Assembly (NCBI GenBank): GCA_019828595.1
Contig: JAHQRK010000009.1
Location: forward strand, 558,001-622,000
From: Aphanomyces cochlioides
Lineage: Eukaryota; Oomycota; Saprolegniomycetes; Saprolegniales; Verrucalvaceae
Direction: 5' to 3'
Length of the DNA stretch: 64,000 nucleotides
Below the pieces are notes generated by a model, which was given only the letters and a program-made list of their open reading frames with translations, was not told the origin of the DNA and searched no databases. This document shows, piece by piece, positions 53,610-64,000 of this stretch. The first letter of the stretch is position 1, and every line of letters starts with the position of its first letter. Both the position numbers and the translations under genes were made by a program.

Positions 53610-54163
53610 ATGGAGACCGCGGCAAGATCACCCACGGAGGAAAAGAACATTGAGAGCATGCGTTTGGAAGCCATTCAAAAGCTGAACGACATGCGCGACC
53701 AACTCTTGAACTACCACAAGGGAGTGATGGCTTCAACACTCCAAGAACCTTGTGTAAAGCAAGAATCCACGAATGTGAACGACACAAGCAAGTCTGAGCT
53801 GCAAGCCGAATGGTATAAGGAAAAGCAGCAATTGCAAACAAACTTGCAGCAAGCGCTCCGAAAAAATGAGGAGCTTGCAATGGAAATCGCGCAATTTCGT
53901 TTGCAGTGAGACTGACTGGAGTCGATACTTTTCGTGAGCATTGTCGTAGAGAAGCCCAGCTCAAACGATCGATTGATCAACTGAAGCACCACCAAGCTAT
54001 GGCAGAGTCACAAGTGAAGCATCATCAAGCTGCTCAAGAGACCCAAAGAAAGCAACTGCAAATGAAAGATACGCTGTTGGCAAACTACAGATCGTCGATC
54101 CGGTCGTTGGAAAATAAAGTTTACAGGTGTTTTGCGACAAGCTTACCGGTGATGTTGTAGCTG
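53610..54163 (+). CDS. Coiled-coil protein, structure partly unresolved
   Basis: The frame starts at the ATG at 53610 (METAARSPTEEKNIESMRLE) and is coiled coil to about 53904. A second coiled-coil stretch (REHCRREAQLKRSIDQL ... LANYRSSIRSLENKV) continues from about 53930 to 54124 in another frame. An intron between 53880 and 53940 is likely, but I could not find a splice pair in phase; a frameshift is the alternative. The 3-prime end probably uses a GTGTTTTG..TTGTAG intron ending near 54163. No family assigned. Confidence 0.5.
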
Positions 54164-54321
54164 ATATCTCAAGCTAAGCGATAAACACTCCCAAGGCAGC
54201 CTCGTCAAAAGCTCTCGACATTCTTCCCTTTATTATCGTTTCAAGTTAATGGTCAATGTGAATGTGTCATGGCACTTCGAAATACTGGATGCATCCTTGA
54301 AACCAAACAGCGACAGCATTT

Positions 54322-54591
54322 TCACCCACCTGAGATAGGGGGTATAAGAGCCACTTCGTCACCATTGTTCAAAGCCTTGATCTCCCCCTCGGCAAGGTAC
54401 TCCAAATTGACGGCCAATGTAATGACGTTAACGTACTGGGCTGCTGAGGGATACTTAGTTGACAAGACTCTTCGCAACGTTTCCGTGGTAACATTTTGGT
54501 CTTCTTTTTCTGTCAGCTCAATTTGCTCTTCTCGTAGGCCGATTAGCTCTCTTGCCGCTGCGAAGTAGAGCACCTTTACCTGGATTGCCAT
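54322..54591 (-). CDS. MOCS2A: Molybdopterin synthase small subunit (MOCS2A/MoaD)
   Basis: 89 residues from the ATG at 54591 (MAIQVKVLYFAAARELIGLR) with a ubiquitin-like beta-grasp pattern (NVITLAVNLEY, NNGDEVALIPPISGG). It ends in the obligatory Gly-Gly that carries the thiocarboxylate used to insert sulfur into molybdopterin. The usual length is about 80-90. Partner MOCS2B is not in the window. Confidence 0.85.
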   Translation of the reverse strand: MAIQVKVLYFAAARELIGLREEQIELTEKEDQNVTTETLRRVLSTKYPSAAQYVNVITLAVNLEYLAEGEIKALNNGDEVALIPPISGG

Positions 54592-54740
54592 CTCCGAGTC
54601 GCGCAACCTGAGTGCTTCCGGATACAAGGAAAAGTCAAAACGTTATTGGTGGATGGAAATCCTTACAAAGATCAAATTGAAGCAACCTTGTTTGGTCAAA
54701 GGTCACATAATTGCCAAGTGGTTCCATCAGGAAAATTACG

Positions 54741-57700
54741 ATGCAGCGGTCAGCGCAAAAGCCATGGCAATACTACTTCGTCATGGTATTTCCAAATAGT
54801 GCCAAGATCATGCACGACGAGGTTAGCAATATACTTTCCATCCAAAACTCTTACCTCGATTATAGCTGAAGAGCATGGTCGAGACAACTCACAAGATCCA
54901 GGAGAGAGAAATCAACTACTTGATTGGAATTGCTGCCAAACATCCAAGAAACAACATTCCAAAACCAGTAAACCCTTTCATCGCAGTGTTTATGACCTTT
55001 CTTCGACGCACCAATGCACTCTCGCTGCTCCTTCTACTTGCCCTCGTTGGTGCTGTAGTGTACGTGAAGACAGCCTCTGGCTACAGCAATTTCCTCAACG
55101 CGCCCGTGTTGATTGTGTTCTCTCTGCTTGTTATTATTGTTGGCATAACGCCATATCTGGGCTGGAAAGGAGCCAAGGACAAGAATTGGTCCTACTTGCG
55201 ATTTTACGACTCAGCTATTATTTGCTTCCTGGCGCTTTTGGCTCTCAACGTTTGCGGCCTAGAATATTTTCAAGCTAATGTTGGCAATGCGCTCAACTTT
55301 CAACAAAATCACCTGTTCAAGATTTATGGAAATCCGCTACTCTTCCCAAACCAAACATCAGGCCAGTCGCGCCCTGTTACATCATTTCTCCAAGCTGAAG
55401 TCTTCAAATCATTTGTCAATTTTCTTCAAGCTCGCTTTGAGGAGCTCTTTCCAAAAAATGAACTAGCTGCATCAACGCACCGTCGACTCAGCTCGGACAT
55501 CGGTGCTTGGTTCTCCCAAATGTTCAATGTTACGGCTGTCTTTTATCCACCGCCCATTACAGAAACTCCTGAGTGGATGAAGACATTTGTGTCGACAACC
55601 TGCACAGACCAGCCAGTTGTGAACGGCACATTTCTCACAGGGAATGTGGAAGTCATAATGGAACCAACGTTTCAGAGATGCCTCAGACCAATTCTTGAAA
55701 CTTGCGTTTATGCAGCAAGCTACACCGAGATTGTCCTTGTCATTCTTGCTGCTCTTCTGATTATTCAATACTTGAGTCTCTTGGTGCTCAAGTATATAGA
55801 TCCTGCTGCTGCAGAACCACGGAAGAAGTCTTTGCGAAAAACAAGCTCAATTATGCATTTTTTCGATGCTGTGCTTTTCACCCTTGGAGTCATTTCCATT
55901 GCTGGCGGTGGCTACGGCATTTATAATGCAGTGACACGTGACGAGGGAAAAGTCCTTGACACTGAAATGCGTGTGGTCGAAATTAGTTCCATTGTGGTTG
56001 CCATCATTTATGGCCTTCTGCTCTGCCTTTCTGCGCTCTTGGGGTGCAGCCAAAAGCTCATCCCGATGCAAACGTATGTCTTGACGGGAGTACTCATCCT
56101 CCAATTTGCGCTCGCTGTACTGATGTATAACGTGAAAGTCGACGTCGAAGAGGTTCAAATGTTGAATTATGCGATCTCACTTTCATCGTAGCTTGCATCA
56201 AAATCCTTCCAAGACCAAACTTGGGATGAATCACTGGTTCTGCTTGGTATCAATCATGTATTCAGCCGCATCGAGTCAGCGACCTCCGAATTCGTCGTGG
56301 ACTTCGTCAATCACGAGTGTCAAATAAATGTCCGCTCGACCAAGTTGACTGAGCAGTGTCGTGCAACATTAGCAATTCGAATTACTGAGCTGCTAAGATG
56401 GGTCATTAACGCTGCAGGAGTTGTTATGGCGATGCAGTGCATACTGCTGGTGCGCAATCTCATCACCACTGTTGTGATGCCATGTCTCCGACGTCTTTGG
56501 AAGAAGAAAAAGACTAAGAGAGGTCAAGGAATACCAACTATCCAAATTTCGGACGAACCGACAACCAAGGAGGCCACGTTGCCATTTCACGTTGCCATGG
56601 ACAAATATTGGGAGTCGTTTCCACGTGGTTTTGCAAATGATAAAAATTTAGCCCAAGCTCGTCAGCAGTTTACTCTCGAGTGGCTCAAAGTTACGGGCGC
56701 GACCAGAGTTCACGAAAAGGACCAACTTCTCGCTGTGTCACAGTTCGAATCGATTGTGCGAGTCTTAGTACTCAAGCGTCTCGTGAATAAATGTGGACTT
56801 GAGGTATGTCGCTTTCAACTCGTTCAATCAAAGATCCGGCTATAGGTTAGTGTAAATATTTCGAGAGATGGGAAACATCTCTACTTTAAACTTGCTGCTC
56901 CTCGAAAGGTCATTGCTGATGAAGCAGAGGCACGTAAATACCATCTCCAGTGTCGTAAGGCTGTGGATCCTTTCCCCAAGGTGAAATTAATTGTTGTTGG
57001 ATTGCTGATTTTTTTATCAAATAGTTTTGGACAGCTCGTGAAGTTGCCATCGAAAATACAGTTTACGACACTCAAACTGCTAAACAAAAGCTTTGTGCGC
57101 TGTATGGACGGCAATTGCTCACTGTGGTTGAGAACCAGTTTTTCCCCAACGAATCAATGGCTCAAGTGTCAAGGCGGATTAACGTCCACAATCGTGAAGC
57201 CATGTACCGCGACGAAGAAACGGCCAAGAAAAAGAAATTGCCCGCGCCTTCGCGTTATGCGCCATATTTTCAATATTTCCGCAAGCCAAGCATGCAATAT
57301 CTCTATCAAAGGCATTCAACGCAATTAGATTTACCAACAACAGACGTCGCCCCATCGGTGTTCCAAGTCACTGATTGCTTGAAGCTTCTTCATTTGGTCA
57401 TTCATGATGAGTTTGACACTGCTCGGATGATTTCAAATGGAATTTTAGATGGTTTTAGCTGCCTCCACAGCGCCTCTCGCTTTGAATGGGTAGGTCCCTC
57501 CAGAATTCCAACGTCATATTTTGTCTAGACAAACATAACGTCGCTCTCAACGTCGTGGTTGACCTATTGGCGCCCAAGACACTTGCCAGGCGAGCCTGAC
57601 CCTGACAAACACTACTTCATCAACTTTTTCTACCGCATTTATCCCTTTCGTCAACCTCTCATCGCCGTCCGCTCATATTTTGGGGAGCAGATCGCTCTAT

Positions 57701-59653
57701 ATTTCCACTGGCTCGGATTTTATGCTCAGTGCCTAATGTTTCCTGTTGTCTGCTCCATCTTGTACGTGATTGATGGAGGCAGCTACCACAGCTATAATGT
57801 CCAAATCACCGACGGTCATGTCGAATGTGAACTGAAGGACATGTTTCTCGGTCTTGCTGTCCTCATTTGGGCATTTGTGTACGCTAAGTGCTGGCAACGC
57901 AAGAATTACATGCGTGCGATCGCATGGGGGATGCACGGTATCGAAGAAAATGAAAAAGATCGAGTCGACTTCTACGGCAAGGAGCAACTCAATCCCATCA
58001 CGAACGAAGTAGAACGGACATTTCCAGATTACCTTCGAGTACGTCTTGATCCAAAACGAATCATCTAATCTTCGCTTAGCTTGAACTACAACTCACTTCC
58101 CTCGCCACCATGGCCGCAATTGCAGTCGCTTCGTACTTTGTCATGGTTATGTTATTTCCACTCCAGAAGCCACTCGTACAAGCACTCGGACCATTCTGGG
58201 GCGTCACTGCCATGTCAGTTATCCTCGTTCTTCACATTCATGTAAATTCTCTCTACGTCACTCGGGTATGTCAATCCCGTGAACTTGAGATGACTTATGG
58301 CGTAGGTGGCTCACTGGCTGAATGAACGCGAGAATTATCAAACCCAGTCCCAGTATGAACGCTTTATGATCATGAAATGTAAGTTGAGGTTCTCTGGATG
58401 CAAGCTAAGCGTCACTAGTGTTCGCACTGCAGAGCATGAACCATTTCTCAGCCCTGTTCTTCATCGCATTTTTCAAAAGATCGTCGTTTGGATGCTACGA
58501 CACGGTCTCTCTTGAGGCAACGAGTAATTGTTTGCCTGAGATGGAAAACCTCCTTTTTGTAATCTTTGGGTGGCGCTTGGTAATTAATGCTTTCCGCATC
58601 GTCGTTCCCCTTGCTCAAATGGTTTGGTCCTCGGCAGCTCCTCAGCGATACGATATTGAATATGAACTCTCGCTCGAACCGTATGAAAACACGTACGAGG
58701 ACTACGCAGAGATTGTCGTTCAATTTGGTTTGATGACGCTTTTCATATTTCCATGCCCAATCGGTCCAATCTTTGCGTTCTTTGAAAGTGCCATCAATCT
58801 TCGCATGGATGCGTACAAATTGTGCTACTGCTCTCGTCGCCCGCTCCCTCAAAATGCCGAAGATATTGGCGCATGGTTTATCTATCTCCTCTTCCTCTCG
58901 CGCTTTTGCATTGCAACCAATTTGGGTTTTCTTTTCTTCACGGCGTCTAATTTTGCATCGTACTCGGCACAAGAGCGATGGACTTTTTATCTCCTCTCGA
59001 CTGCGGCTGGCCTGCTCATCTATGAAGCGCATTGGTTTGTGATCCCAACAACTCCAGACAAAGCTGCGACCATTCTTGAGCGCCATGAATTTCTCCGGCA
59101 AAAGTACCTCTTTGCCAACGATAAATCGTCGTCAACAGTTCCACCGACTACTCAGAAGAAACCCTCTTGTGCCGTCATGCTCGAGACACTTGAAACGTAC
59201 AATGCGGACGCCTTGGAGACGCTGAATGCTCGTCTGGACTTGCTCAATAAGTTCAACGAGCTCTTTGTGACCAAGCCCACTGCCCCTGGAGACAGCGATA
59301 TGATTGAAATGACGGTTCCAGCAACGCTGGAACCAACTACCCTGACTGGCATGGACGCAATTCGAGAAGCTGTACGTCGCAGTGCTGGTTTATTTGGCTC
59401 CGACGATGAAAACGATGACGATGAATCAGGTAAAATTCCTCAGTTTCTCTCTAAACTTGACGATCGCTATGTCTTAGAATGGTATTTCACACCACAGCCC
59501 ACTCCTGAAGCTCCACTTCTCAGCCTCGTACCCACAAACACAAGCACACTCCATGTCACACGAGGTTTTGTCGAAGATGTCGAAGTAGAAGAAGCCCTCG
59601 ACGACAACTACATCATCCAAGATGATGACGAAGACCTAGCGGATCTGTTGTAA
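54741..59653 (+). CDS. Fusion of tetraspanin-like membrane region and anoctamin (TMEM16)
   Basis: Nine exons, 54741-54821, 54866-56152, 56192-56803, 56846-56980, 57025-57489, 57529-58038, 58080-58265, 58306-58378 and 58419-59653 (introns of 39-44 nt), give 1527 residues with every junction in phase. The start (WQYYFVMVFPNSAKIM) looks like an anoctamin N-terminus. Then eight membrane helices in two sets of four with Cys-containing loops, tetraspanin-like but without a CCG motif. After a basic linker (RRLWKKKKTKRG) comes the anoctamin core: IRPLIAVRSYFGEQIALYF-like region, HWLNERENYQTQSQYERFMI, FSALFFIAFFK, YEDYAEIVVQFGLMTLF, INLRMDAYKL. It is a lipid scramblase or ion channel by family. An acidic tail (DDNYIIQDDDEDL) ends it. 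Exon 56192-56803 spans the last helix of the first part and the linker in one frame, so the fusion is not just two neighbouring genes. Confidence 0.7.
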
Positions 59654-59654
59654 G

Positions 59655-61883
59655 TTAATCGTCAATTCTACTAGGTCGTGTCTTCGTTCCAATGTCCACA
59701 CAACCTTGTCCTTTGCCAGAGGGCTTGAACTCCAAAACGAATCGCCGATCGCCTTCTAAAGTCTACGCACATCAGCGTCATCACATTGTACGCGATCGAT
59801 TGCCTAGTCTGACCTCGTTGCGAAAATGGTGGTCTCGGATTGCTTGGCCACCTGAAAAGAGGCCAGCTTGATCGAGCGTGACGTGGAGCCGCAAGTTGAG
59901 ATTGCCCGTCTTGGTGGAAGTATGCGGGAGCTGGAGGTGAAAATCCTACGCAAAATGACAAGTCTCCGGTGAGTTGGCATTCTCGAGCTGCCTCGACACC
60001 TCGCGACCATCTTGGCGTGGATCATATCGATCACATGTGACTGCTTTGATGGAAGCTCCAGCCATGAAACCATCCTAGGCCATCGTTAGAGCTTCTGTCA
60101 AGAAGACCCCGCGAGATCCAAGACGTACTTGATCAAGTGCTACATGCCGTCGAAGGTCTTGGTTGCTTGGCAATGCGAACTTGGTTCTGAAGTCAACGTC
60201 GCTCACTGTGTGGCGTTTCTCCACGTGTCGAAAATCGTGCAGGCTACAGTATCATGCGTTTCCTTGAGTGCTCTTCGTCCCGAGGACTCACCTTGGCGGA
60301 GCGTACGATCCCATGCCAGCAATATTTTTCGACGCCGATTCAATCTTGAGATCCAACTGAAGCGGTGTCTTGAAAGTTGTGCGGAACGACGCCGGGGCTT
60401 TAGGAACCATGACAGTATTCGCGTTAGAAGCGAGGGACAAAGCATGCTGAGCAGCCGCTAGCTGTTGAGTTTGCATGCTTTTGTCAAAGATGGCCTGGCA
60501 GTCAAAGCCACAACGCTGCTGTTGCGTCAAGAGAACATTCATCTCATCGATGGCATCGCGCATGGCCGACGAAGAATCCAAATATAGAGCAAGACCAAGT
60601 CTCAGTTACAATACTTTATCGCTAGCTACCGCAAGGAACCACTACATCATGTGAACTTATGACGTGGCAGCGTAGGACGTACTTGTTTTTGAGGTACTCA
60701 AGGGTGGACACGTCTAGTGGAATCCCGTGCTCGCGACTGGCGACGACGGCAGCGACGCCACTTCCAACAGGCGGCGTCGACAGTTTGTCCTTCTGCTATC
60801 GTCAAGATTACAAAGGACAAGAAGGTATGGCAGAGTACTGAAGTGTCTTCGTTGTGCTGTGATGGAGACTCGGGTTTGCTCGCCTGGGATGGAAACAAAT
60901 TGTCGTAGAGGATGGAAAGCACTTGGTCATGGGACAACAGCCGTTCGATCACGCGGACGCGGTCGGCGGATGTAAACTCTTTCAAGTCGGGGCCACAATC
61001 TACTCGAACAAGTGACTTCATCGAGTAAAGCGTCATGCCTGGAGTTGGATCGGACTTAAGTCCTGCCAAGGGTCTAGTCTTGTGCTCGCGGCTCTGACTC
61101 CTTCGTCGCACAATGTCTTTCTTGACAGCATCGATGCTCTCGAGGAAAAACGTCTCCATCTCTGAACTTTGGTGCTTGCTCGTAGCTTCTCGAAGTCGAT
61201 TCACTTCGCGTTTGCTAGTTTGGAGCTCTCGCTTGAGCTGCCGGATTTGTCTCCTAAAGTGCTCTTCTCGCTCTACGACGGCTAAAGGAAGCTGCAAGTT
61301 GACTGGCGAAGGCTCTTCTCTCCTGCGACCACGACACCAATCCACAAACCAAGTTCCATGAGACTTACATCATGTCTGGAGACTTTGGGCGATCGTTTTC
61401 TTGCTTGGCATCCGACGCTTGGCTTGTCAAATTGGCCAGCCGAATTTCGAGCTCTACGTTTTGATTGAGAGCTGGAAACGAATGCGGCGGTGAACCAGCT
61501 CGAAGGAGTTTGTTTTGCTTCTTGGACGCTTTGAGCTGCTTCTCGAGCCAGTCGCGGTCTTCCTCGATGCATTCGAGCTTTTCTTTCATGTGCTTGAGGT
61601 CTTTGGTCGTGTTGGTCGTGAATGCGTCGAGTCGCAGCGCTTCTTTGCGATACCAATCGCGTTCTTCTTCGAGTAATTTGATCTTCTCCGACTTGTTTTC
61701 GAGTGTTTCATTGCGCAGAATCTTCTCTTTAGTGTCGTGGAGCTCTTTTTGGACATTGTACATGTGAGCGCGGTAGGCAGCCATGAAATCTTTTTCTTGG
61801 CGCACGAGGACGGCTGTGATCTTCTCCGACAGAGATCCGACGACACTATGAAGCTGCGCATACTTTTCACGTACGTTGGCCAT
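59655..61883 (-). CDS. Coiled-coil protein with globular C-terminus, 616 residues
   Basis: Eight exons: 61369-61883, 60839-61322, 60683-60795, 60292-60600, 60129-60243, 60000-60074, 59814-59945 and 59655-59762. The sum is exactly 617 codons. Residues 1-150 are strong coiled coil (LEEERDWYRKEALRLD, LECIEEDRDWLEKQLKASKK), followed by another from about 190. The C-terminal 180 residues look globular, with beta-rich pieces (LNLRLHVTLDQAG, RRFVLEFKPSGKGQG). I do not recognise the family; the coiled-coil style resembles flagellar or basal-body proteins, which is only a guess. The intron at 60601-60682 is longer (82 nt) than the rest. Its stop lies one base from the stop of the anoctamin fusion. Confidence 0.65.
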
Positions 61884-62309
61884 CCTAATCCACGCTTGTC
61901 AATGCCATCAACGCAGTGCTGACCAACCCTTTGGGCGAGTACGGCGCAGCGACGACATTTGTGTGGGGCTCGTTCGCTTGCGTTCCTTCACGTAATGAGG
62001 TCAAGAACGTGTCCTTGTTGAATACATCGCCCGGCGCAGAGCCCGTAGGCGCCTAAAGTCCAGCTTAGTTCCCCAAAACACGAACAGATCAGCGCACAGC
62101 TTGGGCCATCACCGCCACTTGTCCCGGCTTTGATGAACAAAATAGAATCGTAACTGTCAAAGTGAAACCATAAATTTGAAGAAATAATTACAAAAATATA
62201 TGCAAAATTAACTAGTATTAGATACTATTATTATTTATTAAATACAAAATATATGCATAATAGTTTCTTATATTATGGTTCATTGGGTGAAACCGACAAT
62301 TGAAGTCTC
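61884..62309. other. Divergent spacer, AT-rich
   Basis: About 430 bases between divergent genes. The part from 62150 to 62275 is very AT-rich with TATTATTA-type runs. Probably promoters; no gene seen. Confidence 0.45.
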
Positions 62310-64000
62310 ATGCAAGTTTGTGTACAATCGGCGGCCCCTGTCTTGGTTCTCCGCGAAAGCTGCGTCCCCAAGACACTGCCCGTGGATTCCTTCTTCACAG
62401 TCGACGAGGATTTGTGTCTCGTGCGACAGAAATGCTTTGTCCCTCCTGAATTTCCATCCGACGCCGCGTTTCGCCTTGCCTTCTGCACTGCATTTCACAA
62501 CGAACGAACCATCGAGCAACTCAACCAGCGCTTCGAGCAACTCGCAGCTACAAATCCGGAGCACGGGATCCTGCACATGTATTTAAACACGCTCGTCCGC
62601 ATGCGCGACGCCAACGATCACGCTATCCTGACTTGGAAAATGCTCAAACAAGAGTTTATCGCGTTCGCTGCCATGCCTGAACACCTCCGCGTTCTGCTGG
62701 CGAGCTCGACGCTCCACCAACAAGACGACAACGATGAGATCCTGCTTGTACAAGTCGTTAGCAAAAAGTTTCCGTCGGTATGAGCCTTGACAGCTTCTTG
62801 ACTTCACAATCAACATCTAGTATGACCTCAATGTCTCCAAGACGCAATTCAGAAAGAGCTCACATGTCATTGACCGCTTCCTTGACCACGCTGCTAATTC
62901 CTACTACACCAACGGCACGCTGACCTTCCAGCCTGCGGGCGCTGGCCATAGCAGCGAGGTGCTCATCATTACAGACGACGTCGAAGCGTACGACGCTGTC
63001 AAATGCTACGACCATTTGAGCCAGCCCGTCGTGGAACGCCTCGTCCGCTTTGCCAAGGATCCTGACGCCGTTGACCGCCGCATGCGTCTATCTGATGCGT
63101 ACAGCAAGATCGACAAAGCTACGAATCTCTGCAGTGACGAGATCAATGACCTGTACACGTCCGAGCTCAAACGCTCGGTGCAGCTCCTTGACCAAGACAA
63201 ACAATTTGAACTAGCTCAAGTCACGACTGTCCTCGAGCAAGCACTCACCAACGATCTCGCGGCGCTCCATGCGATGCACGCGGCTGCTTTACAGACTGAG
63301 CGAGCGAAGATCCATTGCAAGTACAGTGGGCAGCGGGACGTTCTCGTCGAACGAATTGAAATGGAGCGACAAAAAGCTCTCGAGCTCTACCGGGACTCAA
63401 CCGACGTCACTCTGCTTGAGCTAGAGCATGCCATGGCGGTCAACAACCAGCAAGTCGAAGCTGTCTTTGGCTCGAGCGACTGTCTTCTTCCCGTAAGCTC
63501 CAGCTCATCTCGTCGTCAATCTCCACGGCCTTCTAGTTGCTTATCCTAGCGGACGACTTCGAGTGCACCAAGTTGCGCAAGTCTTGTATTCACTACTTGA
63601 CAGAGCCTGGTCGATTCGCTCAGTTTGCCCTGCGCCGAGAGCTCACGTGTCCGCTCTTGGCTCCATCGACGATCCTTGGCCTGCTGCAGCATCTTTCAGA
63701 CCAAGATGCTCAGGACCTCAAGGGCTCGCCGACGTTTCCATTTGCCGATCTGCTCGTTCGTGAAGTTCACACGCGACTCATTGCTCTCACCAAGCAGCTC
63801 GAGGTATTTCCCAACGGCAATCGTCATGGCTCTAAGCAGCTCTGCTCTAGGCGCTATCCCATGACGCCCTTCGACAGATCATGCGCTTCGCCAGTAGTGG
63901 CAACAACTCGGACTCTGGCTTGCCTCTGGATAAAATCAAGCTTGGAGAAGCTGCTCGAGCTTATCCCTTCATCCTGACAAAAGAACTCGAGCGACGACGC
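62310..64000 (+). CDS. Uncharacterised protein, partial at right edge
   Basis: Exons 62310-62777, 62821-63492, 63537-63803 and 63851 to the window end (introns of 43-47 nt), so at least 519 residues starting MQVCVQSAAPVLVLRESCVP. The first part is globular and mixed; the middle (about 240-380) is helical and coiled-coil-like (LTNDLAALHAMHAAALQTER, VERIEMERQKALELYRD). The next exon again looks globular (LILADDFECTKLRKSCIHYL). The repeated I-I/L-T/A-DD context (IITDDVEAYDAVKCYDHL and ILADDFECTKLRKSCIHYL) suggests two related units, perhaps BTB-C-terminal-like. No family assigned. It is cut by the window edge. Confidence 0.6.

Overview
The window looks like nuclear DNA of an oomycete, most likely a saprolegnialean such as Aphanomyces or Saprolegnia. 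Evidence: very short introns (almost all 36-54 nt, GT..AG), genes packed tail-to-tail or head-to-head with a few bases between them, a ciliated-cell gene set (roadblock dynein light chain, two TEX9-like genes), MOB1, canonical calmodulin, and Crypton and hAT transposon remains of the kind known in oomycetes. All exon joins were worked out by eye from splice signals, reading frame and family alignment; most multi-exon models close as exact multiples of three. No tRNA, rRNA, CRISPR array or bacterial-type operon was seen.

Layout. 0.1-5.0 kb: two tandem, near-identical type II membrane glycosyltransferases on the minus strand. 5-14.4 kb: a transposon graveyard with two different Crypton-type tyrosine-recombinase elements and one hAT element, all broken, plus small repeats. 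15.3-23.1 kb: SPO11 (13 exons), a TEX9-like gene, a rhodanese plus dead dual-specificity phosphatase, a second TEX9-like gene, and a Cys/His-repeat protein. 23.1-27.1 kb: poorly resolved, with small hypothetical genes and a second Cys/His-repeat gene. 27.1-35.6 kb: two divergent C-4 methylsterol oxidase-like genes and three copies of a Cys-rich type I membrane protein. A tandem segmental duplication here also left a broken oxidase fragment.

36.3-64 kb is a dense block of single-copy genes: KIX-HRDC protein, DYRK-like kinase, AFG2-like AAA ATPase, roadblock, calmodulin, acyl-CoA synthetase, MOB1, a FAIM-WW protein, a zinc-finger methyltransferase, a PHD-bromodomain protein, molybdopterin synthase small subunit, a very large fusion of a tetraspanin-like membrane region with an anoctamin, a 616-residue coiled-coil protein and a partial gene running off the right edge.

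The genes do not form one pathway. The clearest biological themes are meiosis and flagellate-cell biology (SPO11, TEX9, roadblock), sterol or lipid handling (methylsterol oxidases, acyl-CoA synthetase, anoctamin) and local expansion of cell-surface proteins (glycosyltransferases, Cys-rich receptors). Intergenic DNA repeatedly carries CCAAT boxes in both orientations, and the 41-54 kb block carries a TTATCCGGATAA-like palindrome near gene starts. The most unusual items are the 1527-residue tetraspanin-anoctamin fusion, the inactive rhodanese-phosphatase and the recently duplicated Cys-rich receptor cluster.
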